This document shows, in pieces, positions 1-7,345 of a DNA stretch of 24,272 nucleotides. Under the pieces are notes generated by a model, which saw nothing but the letters and a program-made list of their open reading frames with translations, did not search any database and was not told the origin of the DNA. The stretch spans positions 1-24,272 of the forward strand of contig CAJTOB010000046.1 of assembly GCA_910578035.1 (NCBI GenBank). Reading direction: 5' to 3'. Position 1 is the stretch's first letter. Each line of letters starts with the position of its first letter. The position numbers and the translations under genes are program-made. This DNA is from an uncultured Muribaculaceae bacterium (GTDB lineage Bacteria > Bacteroidota > Bacteroidia > Bacteroidales > Muribaculaceae).

Positions 1-22
1 TATTAACTTAACTTTCAACTAC

Positions 23-41
23 TTCGGTAATTTTTACCGAA
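23..41. other. Small hairpin at the end of the 101-aa gene
   Basis: Eight bases (23-30, TTCGGTAA) pair perfectly with 34-41 (TTACCGAA) around a 3-base loop. The stop codon of the minus-strand gene lies inside the right arm. There is no T-run after it on the minus strand, so it may be a weak terminator or a transcript-end stabiliser. The assignment is tentative. Confidence 0.3.
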
Positions 42-339
42 TCATTGTATTGAAGGAGGTCGTACTATTTCCGTATTTGTTTATTAAATATTCGGAGAGT
101 TTTTCATAGTTTTCGAAACCATATGCGTTAAGTACATTACTTATTGATGTATTCGCGTTCCCATTTACAGAAGAGCCATTGCTATATTCAACGTTGTATT
201 CAACGTTAAAGTATAGTTCTCCGTCGCCACAGATATCTTGGAGATAGATATATATACCCTTTTCAGAGTCGTTTAGCTTTTGGTTGAATAGGACTTTTAA
301 AGAGCCATATTCATAATCGATAGGAGTTACAGAATTCAT
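34..339 (-). CDS. Small hypothetical protein, 101 aa
   Basis: I do not recognise this protein. It starts at ATG (337-339) and ends with TAA at 34-36. It has no signal peptide and no membrane segment, and is acidic, rich in Asn, Ser and Tyr, which suggests a small soluble cytoplasmic protein. Residues around FNVEYNVEYSNG contain a tandem NVEY pair encoded by a 12-base direct repeat (185-208). It lies downstream of the secreted repeat protein on the same strand, 70 bases after its stop, so the two may share a transcript; no TAnnTTTG promoter is visible in that gap. Its DNA is very AT-rich, like the next two genes and unlike recR onward, consistent with accessory origin. Existence as a gene is likely but rests only on an intact frame and matching base composition. 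Confidence 0.55.
   Translation of the reverse strand: MNSVTPIDYEYGSLKVLFNQKLNDSEKGIYIYLQDICGDGELYFNVEYNVEYSNGSSVNGNANTSISNVLNAYGFENYEKLSEYLINKYGNSTTSFNTMIR
185..208. repeat. 12-base tandem repeat within the 101-aa gene
   Basis: Two copies of TATTCAACGTTG/A lie head to tail, differing at the last base only. The unit is a multiple of three, so it adds four residues (NVEY twice) without breaking the frame. It looks like a recent slippage duplication. Confidence 0.7.
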
Positions 340-409
340 TTTGTTATTTTATTTTGATTGATGGTTAATCGATCTTATAATGTTTTAGCTATACTGATTT
401 CATAGTACT

Positions 410-901
410 TTAATATATGCGTTTCATCCAGCGTTTTTTGTAGGTCAGGCCCCATTGAACGTGCCATGTTCGACCTGATGCTTTATCTAATAATATGAAT
501 TGATACATATTTTGAGTAGGATATAATTCAAATGAATTTATTGTGTTGGATAAAGAGAGGTCTTCACTATTAATGGATATGGAAAATTCTTTGTCTTCAT
601 CTAAAGACCACTGAACTTGTTCGATTTTACCGGTCTGTGTATCAAGTTTAAGGAGATTATACATATTCTCTGTTTGATACATCTTATATCTGTTTCTATA
701 TTCGTCAATGCGTAGACTAACTGCATTATGAATAAGTTCATCTATTTCCTCGACAATTGAATCTAAGTGGGCTAGTAGTTGTTTATCTAATACCTCTATT
801 GTTGAAATAGAGTCGGTTTGCAAATATGAAATAGAGTTAGATTGTGCAAATCCTAAGAATGACACAATATTTGCCAATAAGACATATAGGAATCTTTTCA
901 T
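410..901 (-). CDS. Secreted repeat protein of unknown function, 163 aa
   Basis: The protein begins with a clear Sec signal peptide (residues 1-19, positive MKR followed by a hydrophobic run ending GFAQ), so it should reach the periplasm or outside. Residues about 33-60 are Leu/Ile/Glu-rich and could form a helix or short coiled coil. Two copies of a 26-residue repeat follow, at 75-100 and 127-152. Each has the pattern Y-x-T-x-N-M-Y, then L-D, G, and V-Q-W-x-L, and 12 of 26 positions are identical. I have an impression of similar NMY...LD...G...VQW units in other gut Bacteroides proteins, but know no function for them. The gene starts at ATG 899-901, 37 bases after the XRE gene ends, so it may be co-transcribed with it. 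The DNA is strongly AT-rich. No enzyme motif is seen. Confidence 0.7.
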   Translation of the reverse strand: MKRFLYVLLANIVSFLGFAQSNSISYLQTDSISTIEVLDKQLLAHLDSIVEEIDELIHNAVSLRIDEYRNRYKMYQTENMYNLLKLDTQTGKIEQVQWSLDEDKEFSISINSEDLSLSNTINSFELYPTQNMYQFILLDKASGRTWHVQWGLTYKKRWMKRIY

Positions 902-938
902 GTGTATTTATTATTTGTTTATTATACGATATATTTAT

Positions 939-1433
939 TTAGATGTCTACAAGGTCGATTTTTTTGCCTAATGCAGCGGCAATTTTAGATAATATGTCTA
1001 TTCCGACAGAGTGTTTGCCATTTTCGATTTTACTAAGATTGGCAGCATCTATTCCTGCAACCTTGGCGAGGTCACGGGCTTCTATGCCTCTCTCTTCTCT
1101 GATTTCTCTTATCCTTGCTCCAATCCGAAAGCGTTCGTTCTGACGGTTTCCTGGGCTCATGCCCATGAACGAAATACCATTTATCATGCAAAATCGCCAG
1201 ATATTATTGGCCATTTCTTCTTTGTCTTCCGAAAATTGTTTATCGAAAATCCCTTCTATTATATGTAGCTCATAATTTTTCATTTCTTTGTTAACATGCT
1301 TTCCGATATGAGAAATAATATAAAAGATTTCTCCATCAAGAGCAGTTACTTCAACAAGTGTAGGACTTACAATTCGGGCTGAGGACTGAAATGAAGTCTC
1401 CATGAAAATTTTGTATTCCTTATTTTTGAACAT
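939..1433 (-). CDS. XRE-family (Cro/CI-type) transcriptional regulator, 164 aa
   Basis: The C-terminal part (about residues 102-160) is a helix-turn-helix of the Cro/CI type: RIGARIREIREERG, then the DLAKVAGIDAANLSKIENGK core, then an SVGIDILSKIAAALGKKIDL helix. The N-terminal 95 residues are an unassigned small domain, possibly for ligand or partner binding. I chose the ATG at 1433 (MFKNKEYKIF). The longer open frame begins with TTG at 1490, but a TAAATTTG promoter box at 1495-1502 would place transcription start near that TTG. A near-perfect 18-base palindrome at 1513-1530 just upstream could be its own operator. It probably regulates itself and perhaps the two AT-rich genes downstream. It has no toxin-like partner of recognisable type, so calling it an antitoxin is not justified. 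Confidence 0.8.
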   Translation of the reverse strand: MFKNKEYKIFMETSFQSSARIVSPTLVEVTALDGEIFYIISHIGKHVNKEMKNYELHIIEGIFDKQFSEDKEEMANNIWRFCMINGISFMGMSPGNRQNERFRIGARIREIREERGIEARDLAKVAGIDAANLSKIENGKHSVGIDILSKIAAALGKKIDLVDI

Positions 1434-1494
1434 GTGACGAATATTTGAATTAATGATTCCGTGTGGCAAAGATATAACAAAAATATGCAATTGG

Positions 1495-1502
1495 CAAATT
1501 TA
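1495..1502 (-). promoter_or_regulatory. -7 box (TAAATTTG) of the XRE gene
   Basis: On the minus strand this reads TAAATTTG, matching the Bacteroidetes TAnnTTTG box. A possible -33 TTG lies at 1527-1529, 24 bases away, slightly farther than usual. It implies a leader of about 55 bases before the ATG at 1433. Confidence 0.5.
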
Positions 1503-1512
1503 ACAAGAGTAA

Positions 1513-1530
1513 ATTGTTATATATGACAAT
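1513..1530. promoter_or_regulatory. Candidate operator palindrome upstream of the XRE gene
   Basis: The 18 bases ATTGTTATATATGACAAT form an inverted repeat with eight of nine pairs matching. It sits just upstream of the -7 box and overlaps the expected -33 region, where an autorepressor would bind. The role is inferred from position and symmetry only. Confidence 0.45.
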
Positions 1531-1647
1531 GTGGTTAAGAGTTCTACTTCGTTTAAATTATTAAAATACTTCGCTTTATGATAAATGCAGATGTGTTAAT
1601 TCTATGAAAAAAATCCAATACTTGCTCAAAGTATGGGTGGTGATTGT

Positions 1648-1655
1648 TAATTTTG
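1648..1655 (+). promoter_or_regulatory. -7 box (TAATTTTG) directly before recR
   Basis: TAATTTTG matches TAnnTTTG and ends four bases before the recR ATG. A TTG at 1622-1624 could be the -33 element, with a 23-base gap that is a little long. The predicted transcription start falls on or next to the start codon, so recR may be read from a leaderless transcript. Confidence 0.5.
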
Positions 1656-1659
1656 CAGT

Positions 1660-2277
1660 ATGGAACAGGAATTTTCATCTGTATTGCTTGAGAATGCGGT
1701 GTCATCGCTGTCGCGTCTGCCTGGAGTAGGGCGAAAGACGGCGTTGCGTTTTGCATTGCATCTGCTGCGGCGCGAAGAGAACGAGGCTGTAGGCATCGGT
1801 GAGGCTATCATCAATTTGCGCAAGGGCATTCGCTATTGTTCGGTGTGCCATAATATAAGCGAGGAGACGGTATGCCCTATATGTTCGTCGCCTAAGCGGC
1901 GTCGGTCGCTTGTCTGTGTGGTCGAAAATGTGCGCGATGTGATGAGTATAGAGGCCACGGGGCGCTACGACGGTGTTTACCATGTGCTGGGCGGTCTGAT
2001 TTCGCCTATAGACGGTCTTGGCCCGGATTCGCTTGAGATAGCTTCGCTAATCGAGCGAATAAAGGAGGGCGGGATAGATGAAATAATCCTTGCGACTGGC
2101 GCCACGGTCGAAGCCGATACAACCGATTTCTATATCTACCGCCTGATTCGCCGCAGCGGCAGCGATGTCAAGGTGACCCAGCTTGCCCGCGGTGTGGCCG
2201 TAGGCAACGAAATTGAATATACCGACGAGGCGACGCTTGCCCGTTCGCTCGTCGACAGAACTCCCTTCACAGTATGA
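1660..2277 (+). CDS. recR: Recombination mediator protein RecR
   Basis: RecR works with RecF and RecO to load RecA on single-stranded gaps during recombinational repair in the cytoplasm. The 205-residue length is normal for the family. Visible in order: an N-terminal helix-hairpin-helix (about 17-36, LSRLPGVGRKTALRFALHLL), a four-cysteine zinc finger (C60, C63, C72, C75), and a Toprim domain from about 82 with the conserved VVEN segment (E89). The start at 1660 matches the usual RecR N-terminus (acidic stretch then SVLLENAVSSLSRLPG). Its stop codon overlaps the ATG of the downstream acetyltransferase (ATGA), so the two are translationally coupled. A -7 box ends four bases before the ATG. This gene marks the change from the AT-rich left end to the GC-richer core genome. 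Confidence 0.97.
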   Translation: MEQEFSSVLLENAVSSLSRLPGVGRKTALRFALHLLRREENEAVGIGEAIINLRKGIRYCSVCHNISEETVCPICSSPKRRRSLVCVVENVRDVMSIEATGRYDGVYHVLGGLISPIDGLGPDSLEIASLIERIKEGGIDEIILATGATVEADTTDFYIYRLIRRSGSDVKVTQLARGVAVGNEIEYTDEATLARSLVDRTPFTV

Positions 2278-2795
2278 CTCTCTCCAACGACAAAGTATCA
2301 TTACGAGCTCCTGAGCCTTCAGACCTCGATTTTCTCTTTCTTCTCGAAAACGACCCAGAGGCGGCCGAAAACGGTTGTGCGACAGCCCCGGTGAGCCGCC
2401 AGCAGATGTGGAACTATATCAACAACTATTCAGCCGATATATTTGCGACCGGCGAACTGCGGCTTGTGATTGTCGACAATGCCACGGGGAATGCAGTAGG
2501 TGCTATTGATCTCTGCGATTTCAGCGCCCGCGACCGCCGCGCCTTCGTTGGCATCGCCATCGACAGCGATTACCGTCGCCGGGGCTTCGGCAAGGCTGCG
2601 CTTTCGCTGCTGTGCAGCTATGCTTCGACGACTATAGGCGTTCATTCGCTCGCTGCCTCGGTCGCCGCCGACAACGCCGCCTCGCGCGCGCTTTTTGCCG
2701 CTTGTGGTTTCGGCACCTGCGGGCGCCTTCGCTCATGGGTGCGCCGCGGCTCATCTTATGCCGACGCGCAGCTCTATCAGCGTCTCTTCCAGTGA
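2274..2795 (+). CDS. GNAT-family N-acetyltransferase (RimJ/RimL-like)
   Basis: This 173-residue protein has the layout of the RimJ/RimL/SpeG branch of GNAT acetyltransferases, which move an acetyl group from acetyl-CoA to an amine. The opening VSLRAPEPSDLDFLFLLEND is typical. The acetyl-CoA pyrophosphate loop is at about 101-110 (RRRGFGKAAL, an R/Q-x-x-G-x-G/A motif), preceded by a beta strand VGIAID. The N-x-A-S-R-x-L-F-x-x-C-G-F element at 134-146 is the usual motif B. The substrate cannot be told; a protein N-terminus, polyamine or small amine are all possible. It overlaps recR by four bases and so belongs to that operon; I believe this pairing is common in Bacteroidales. The 84 bases that follow lead into the promoter of the C11 peptidase. 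Confidence 0.88.
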   Translation: MTLSNDKVSLRAPEPSDLDFLFLLENDPEAAENGCATAPVSRQQMWNYINNYSADIFATGELRLVIVDNATGNAVGAIDLCDFSARDRRAFVGIAIDSDYRRRGFGKAALSLLCSYASTTIGVHSLAASVAADNAASRALFAACGFGTCGRLRSWVRRGSSYADAQLYQRLFQ

Positions 2796-2841
2796 AACGA
2801 CGCAAAACATAAAAGCCGTTAAAGTTTTTTAGGCAAAGGGC

Positions 2842-2873
2842 TTGTGGAGGCCGCGGAATATTTTGTAACTTTG
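2842..2873 (+). promoter_or_regulatory. Promoter of the C11 peptidase gene (TTG-N21-TAACTTTG)
   Basis: TTG at 2842-2844 and TAACTTTG at 2866-2873 are separated by 21 bases, an excellent match to the Bacteroidetes -33/-7 pair. The -7 box ends only six bases before the ATG at 2880, so transcription should begin at or within a few bases of the start codon. Confidence 0.65.
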
Positions 2874-2879
2874 TAAGTT

Positions 2880-4040
2880 ATGAATAGATTCCGTTTATCA
2901 TTGATTTTTGTAGGTCTGGTGCTGATATCGCTTGTGTCATGCCGTAAGGACGAGCCGACACCGCCCGCTCCGACAGAGGCCTTGCGCGCTGTGCTTGTGT
3001 ATATGGTTGCGAACAATAATCTTGGGAGCAGCCGTTTTGATGCTATGGATATAGCCGAAATGCAGACTGCTGCCGACAAAGGCCATATCGGCACGGGGCG
3101 TCTCCTTGTGTATCATGCTCCGTATAACAAGGCTCCACTGATGCTTGAGGTGAAAAAAAACGCTATAGACACCCTGAAGGTTTATGACAGGAACACGCTG
3201 TCGGTCGATGCTTCACGTATGGCCGAGGTATTTGCCGATGTTAACAAACTAGCGCCGGCTGCAGATTATGGTCTTGTGCTCTGGAGCCATGGAACCGGCT
3301 GGATTCGCGACGGAATTGATACAAATATTCGGCAGAAGTCTTTCGGCGAGGAGAATGGCAAGACCATGAACACATCTACTCTTGCCCGTGTTATAACTGA
3401 GGCTCCGATTGATTTCAGCTTCCTATATTTCGACTGCTGCTATATGATGAGCATAGAATGTATCTACGAGTTGCGCGACGCTGTGCCGCTGATAGCCGGA
3501 AGTGCAACCGAGCTTCCGTCGGCAGGCATGCCTTACGACCTGAATGTGCCGCGGTTCTTCGCTGCGCCTAACGCCGATGTCATTGGCGCGGCTACAAATA
3601 CTTATAATACATATAACTCATATAGCGGACAAGACCGTACATGCACTATGAGTGTTGTGAACACAGATGGAATAGCCTCGCTCGCAGAAGCTGCCAGAGC
3701 CATATACGAGGCCTGCGGTGGCGGCCTGCCGGAAGGCTACGAGCCTCAACGATTCAGCTATATTTCTGTAACATCGTGCAAGTACTTTGATTTCAAAGAT
3801 TATATGCATGAATTGTGCGCCCGGGCCGGCCGCGACGATCTTGCCGGAGCTTTCGACGAGGCTTTCGATGAAGTGGTGCTCTATTCAGCCGCTACGCCGC
3901 GTCTGTGGAATGCCATTCCCCTCGACCGTCACAACGGAATCTCCACCTATATTCTCAGAAACGCAAATTCGGCATCTACCGGCAACTATAATCAGTTGTC
4001 TTGGTATGCCGATGTCGCTTCTGCCATTAAATTCGAATAA
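2880..4040 (+). CDS. Clostripain-family (C11) cysteine peptidase, lipoprotein
   Basis: Residues 1-20 are a lipoprotein signal ending in a lipobox (SLVSC) with C21 as the lipidated residue. The mature protein begins C-R-K-D-E, resembling the lipoprotein export signal that sends Bacteroidetes lipoproteins to the cell surface. The rest is a C11 (clostripain-like) peptidase: the catalytic His is H137 in LWSHGTGW and the Cys is most likely C187 in YFDCCYMMSIE, matching the family's D-x-C-x-M-x-x-x-E pattern. C11 enzymes usually cleave after Arg or Lys and mature themselves by cutting. The 386-residue length fits the short Bacteroidales members. The adjacent C186-C187 pair leaves slight doubt about the nucleophile. 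The gene has its own promoter, apparently without a leader, and its stop codon directly abuts the ATG of the MscS channel gene. Confidence 0.9.
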   Translation: MNRFRLSLIFVGLVLISLVSCRKDEPTPPAPTEALRAVLVYMVANNNLGSSRFDAMDIAEMQTAADKGHIGTGRLLVYHAPYNKAPLMLEVKKNAIDTLKVYDRNTLSVDASRMAEVFADVNKLAPAADYGLVLWSHGTGWIRDGIDTNIRQKSFGEENGKTMNTSTLARVITEAPIDFSFLYFDCCYMMSIECIYELRDAVPLIAGSATELPSAGMPYDLNVPRFFAAPNADVIGAATNTYNTYNSYSGQDRTCTMSVVNTDGIASLAEAARAIYEACGGGLPEGYEPQRFSYISVTSCKYFDFKDYMHELCARAGRDDLAGAFDEAFDEVVLYSAATPRLWNAIPLDRHNGISTYILRNANSASTGNYNQLSWYADVASAIKFE

Positions 4041-5156
4041 ATGATACTGTTTCAGATTTTTAATACACCTGCCGCCGTGCCCGACTCTGTGCCGAGCCGC
4101 CATCAGGAAATCGAAATGCTTAAATCGCTGCCTTTCGACGAACTGATGCAGCGTCTGGTATCGTCGATGGTCAACTTTGCAGTCAATCTTGCAATCGCGA
4201 TACTGGTGTTCTATGTCGGGCAGCTGATTATCAAAAAGATATACAAAGTCGTCAACGGCGTTTTTCTGCGTCGTGATGTAGACGATTCTCTCGCCTCGTT
4301 TATTCTAAGTCTAATCAGAATACTGCTTTATTTTATTCTGATAGTCACTGTTGTCGGCATTTTGGGGATAGAAACATCGTCGTTTCTGGCTATCTTTGCC
4401 TCTGCCGGTGTTGCTATCGGTATGGCTCTCAGCGGCACATTGCAGAATTTCGCGGGCGGCGTGCTGATTTTATTGCTCAAGCCATATAAAGTGGGCGATT
4501 ATGTAGAGGCTCAGGGCTATGCGGGCACAGTCCGCGAAATCCAGATATTCCACACTGTCATCACCACCCCCGACAACAAGTCGATAATCATACCAAACGG
4601 CGGTCTGAGCACCGGTTCGATAAACAACTATTCGAAGCTCGACTACCGTCGGGTAGACTGGACGGTGAGTATATCATATGGCGATTCGGTTGAAGCTGCC
4701 CGTACCAAGATTCTCGAAATTCTCAAAGCCGACCCCCGTGTGGTCGAAAAATATATAGAAGACGACCGTTCGCGCCGGCGAGCCGAGGCCCTTGAGAAAA
4801 AGCAGGAAGAAATTGCGTCGGGCGAGCCGTCAGTGGCCGAAGAAAAAAAGCCGGTCAAAGGTTGGCGTCGTTTTTTCAGCCGCAAACGTGATGAGGCTAT
4901 CAAGAAACTCGAAGACGACGCCGAAATCACCTATGCTTTCGAGAAAAAAGAAGTGGACCGCTCACCCTCTGTGCGTGTGGCCGCCCTTGCCTCGAGCTCG
5001 GTCGATCTTAAAGTCACCGCCTGGACTTTTACCGACAATTACTGGGGGCTGTTCTACGACGTCAACGAAAAGATACTCGCAGAGCTGCCTGAGGCTGGCG
5101 TGAATTTCCCCTTCCCTCAGCTCGATGTTCATCTTAATCCTAAAAACACCGACTGA
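4041..5156 (+). CDS. MscS-family small-conductance mechanosensitive channel with a charged C-terminal insert
   Basis: MscS channels open under membrane tension to release solutes during osmotic down-shock. Three membrane helices are visible at about 44-62, 86-109 and 115-147. The last is the Gly/Ala-rich pore helix, followed by KPYKVGDYVE and the beta domain with TTPDNKSIIIPNGGLS (175-190). The C-terminal alpha/beta domain is split: residues about 241-306 form a highly charged, probably helical insert (many Glu, Lys, Arg, plus KGWRRFFSRKRDEA) between DPRVVEKYIE and SPSVRVAALASSSVDLKV, two segments that normally lie close together. I start at 4041, next to the preceding stop codon; an ATG at 4116 (MLKSLPF) would remove 25 residues and is a reasonable alternative. 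It is translationally linked to the C11 peptidase gene, perhaps only for expression. Confidence 0.93.
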   Translation: MILFQIFNTPAAVPDSVPSRHQEIEMLKSLPFDELMQRLVSSMVNFAVNLAIAILVFYVGQLIIKKIYKVVNGVFLRRDVDDSLASFILSLIRILLYFILIVTVVGILGIETSSFLAIFASAGVAIGMALSGTLQNFAGGVLILLLKPYKVGDYVEAQGYAGTVREIQIFHTVITTPDNKSIIIPNGGLSTGSINNYSKLDYRRVDWTVSISYGDSVEAARTKILEILKADPRVVEKYIEDDRSRRRAEALEKKQEEIASGEPSVAEEKKPVKGWRRFFSRKRDEAIKKLEDDAEITYAFEKKEVDRSPSVRVAALASSSVDLKVTAWTFTDNYWGLFYDVNEKILAELPEAGVNFPFPQLDVHLNPKNTD

Positions 5157-5209
5157 CCCGCGTTCCTCGCCCCTCTCAACTAATAAACATTCATCATAAA
5201 CCGACATAA

Positions 5210-7345
5210 ATGAAACCTTATCAGCTTTGTGCAATGGCTCTTCTTATGACAGCATGCGGCAAGCAGGGCTCGCAGGAGTATCCTGCAGCTCCGGCCGACA
5301 GCACAGTCTATGAAGTTTTCGGAATGGAAGTAATCGATAATTTCCGTCCGCTCGAAAACGACACGGCGGCCGAGACTCTCGCGTGGGTCGAGGCTGAGAA
5401 CAAGCTTACCCAGGACTATCTCGCCCGGATTCCGTTCCGCGAGAAAATCCGTGCGCGTCTCAGACAGCTCAATAATTATAAGCGCAGTGGCCTTCCGTCG
5501 AAGGAAAACGACGGTAAGTACTATTTCTATGAGAATGACGGAACCAAAAATCAGAGCGTTCTCTGCCGCATGGATTCTATAGGCGCCGAGCCTGAGGTCT
5601 TCATAGACCCCAATACGCTTTCGGAGGACGGCACTGTTGCGCTCACCGGTGTATTCCAGAGCCGCGACGGCAAATATACCGCCTATACCGTGTCGCGCTC
5701 AGGCAGCGACTGGACCGAAATATTCGTGCTTGACACCGCTACCGGCGAGCTTCTGCCCGACCACATCGAGTGGGCCAAGTTCACCGGAGCTGCGTGGAAC
5801 GGCGACGGCTTCTATTACAGCGCCTACGACCGCCCCGAGGCCGGCAAGGAATTTTCTAACGCCAACGAATACCACCGTGTATATTTCCATAAACTCGGCA
5901 CACCGCAGAGCGAAGACAAGGTTGTGTTCGAAAACCGCGAGCAGCCTCTCTATTTCCATACCGCCGCTACTTCGCACGACGAAAGCACTCTCTTTGTGAT
6001 GGTCGGCGGCCAGGGCCACGGCGACGAGCTCTATGCGCTCGACCTCAAGACTCCGGGTGCAAAGTGGAAGCAGATTGTAAAGGGCCAGGACTACACTGTA
6101 GAACCCGTAGATGTTATCGACGGCCAGCTCTATCTCTTCACATCGCTCGGTGCGGAACGCAACCGTCTTGTGCGCGTGGATTTGGCAAATCCCTTGGTCG
6201 ACAGATGGGTTGATGTGATACCTGAAGACCCCGACGGCGGTGTGCTCACATCGGTAGACTTCGCCGGACCCGACAAAATCATTGCTGTTTTCGACCGCGA
6301 CGCCTCCAATCACGCCTATGTCTTCCCTCTCGAGGGCGGCAAGGCTATCTCAGAAATTGAATTCCCCACTTACGGCACAGCCTCTTTCTCTGCCGGACGC
6401 TCGGCCGACAAGGTTTTCTATTCTTTCTCGAGCTTTGTATATCCTTCGGCTATCTTCGAGTATAATCCTGCCGACAATACATCTGTTCCTTATAAATCGA
6501 CCGAAATCGAAGGCTTCAATCCGGCCGACTATGTGACAGAGCAGATTTTCTACACTTCGGCCGATGGAACCAAAGTGCCCATGTTCACCGTGCGCCACAA
6601 AGATGTGAAGCCCGACGGCTCGAATCCGCTCTATCTCTATGGTTACGGAGGCTTCGGAGTCACCCTCAATCCCGGTTTCAACGCCAATCGTCTCATTTGG
6701 CTTGAAAACGGAGGTATCTATGCTCAGGCCAATCTCCGAGGCGGTTCTGAATATGGCGAAAAATGGCATGAGGCCGGCACCAAAATGGAAAAGCTCAACG
6801 TGTTTAACGACTTCATCGCCGCAGCCGAATATATGATTGACGAAGGCTGGACCGACAAGGACCTCATCACCATCGAAGGCGGCAGCAACGGCGGTCTGCT
6901 TGTCGGTGCGACTGTCAACATGCGCCCCGACCTCTTCCGCGTCGCCATACCCCGTGTGGGCGTTATGGACATGATGCGCTACCATCTCTTTACCATCGGT
7001 TGGAACTGGGCTCATGACTATGGTACCGCCGACGACTCTGCCGAAATGGCGAAATATCTTCTCGACTACTCGCCAATCCACAACATCAGCAACGACGGCA
7101 CCGAATATCCCGCAATCATGGTTACGACTGCCGACCACGACGACCGTGTTGTACCTGCCCACTCTTTCAAATATGCCGCAACCCTTCAGGCATCAGATAC
7201 AGGCGATGCTCCCAAACTGATTCGAATCGATTCGAAGGCAGGTCATGGAGCCGGCAAGCCCGTTGCAAAGGTTATCGACGAGTACACCGACATATATTCG
7301 TTTATCTTCGAGAACATAGGCCGAGAGCCTGCTTCGGCCCGATGA
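5210..7345 (+). CDS. Prolyl oligopeptidase family (S9A) serine peptidase, lipoprotein
   Basis: This 711-residue enzyme should cleave short peptides after proline. It starts with a lipoprotein signal (lipobox LMTAC, C16), so it is probably anchored in the cell envelope rather than free in the cytoplasm. Residues about 25-75 match the S9 N-terminal segment (YEVFGMEVIDNFRPLEND), about 75-420 are the seven-bladed propeller that gates the active site, and about 430-700 are the alpha/beta hydrolase domain. The catalytic triad is visible: S559 in GGSNGG, Asp in ADHDDRVVP (D644/D645) and H679 in KAGHGAGKP. These motifs and the length are close to mammalian prolyl oligopeptidase. The last four bases (ATGA) overlap the start of the next lipoprotein gene. 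No clear promoter is seen in the 53 bases upstream, so it may be read on from MscS. Confidence 0.95.
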   Translation: MKPYQLCAMALLMTACGKQGSQEYPAAPADSTVYEVFGMEVIDNFRPLENDTAAETLAWVEAENKLTQDYLARIPFREKIRARLRQLNNYKRSGLPSKENDGKYYFYENDGTKNQSVLCRMDSIGAEPEVFIDPNTLSEDGTVALTGVFQSRDGKYTAYTVSRSGSDWTEIFVLDTATGELLPDHIEWAKFTGAAWNGDGFYYSAYDRPEAGKEFSNANEYHRVYFHKLGTPQSEDKVVFENREQPLYFHTAATSHDESTLFVMVGGQGHGDELYALDLKTPGAKWKQIVKGQDYTVEPVDVIDGQLYLFTSLGAERNRLVRVDLANPLVDRWVDVIPEDPDGGVLTSVDFAGPDKIIAVFDRDASNHAYVFPLEGGKAISEIEFPTYGTASFSAGRSADKVFYSFSSFVYPSAIFEYNPADNTSVPYKSTEIEGFNPADYVTEQIFYTSADGTKVPMFTVRHKDVKPDGSNPLYLYGYGGFGVTLNPGFNANRLIWLENGGIYAQANLRGGSEYGEKWHEAGTKMEKLNVFNDFIAAAEYMIDEGWTDKDLITIEGGSNGGLLVGATVNMRPDLFRVAIPRVGVMDMMRYHLFTIGWNWAHDYGTADDSAEMAKYLLDYSPIHNISNDGTEYPAIMVTTADHDDRVVPAHSFKYAATLQASDTGDAPKLIRIDSKAGHGAGKPVAKVIDEYTDIYSFIFENIGREPASAR

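Noticed and set aside
939..1433. XRE gene plus neighbours as a toxin-antitoxin system
   Set aside because: Neither downstream protein looks like a toxin; one has a signal peptide and the other has no known toxin motif. The spacing is also loose.
1434..1490. Extended N-terminus of the XRE regulator from a TTG codon
   Set aside because: The TAAATTTG box at 1495-1502 puts transcription start at about this codon; the ATG at 1433 leaves a sensible leader.
6350..7162. Minus-strand open frame of 270 codons inside the prolyl oligopeptidase gene
   Set aside because: The plus strand encodes the intact catalytic domain with its triad; the antisense frame is a by-product of GC-rich codon use.
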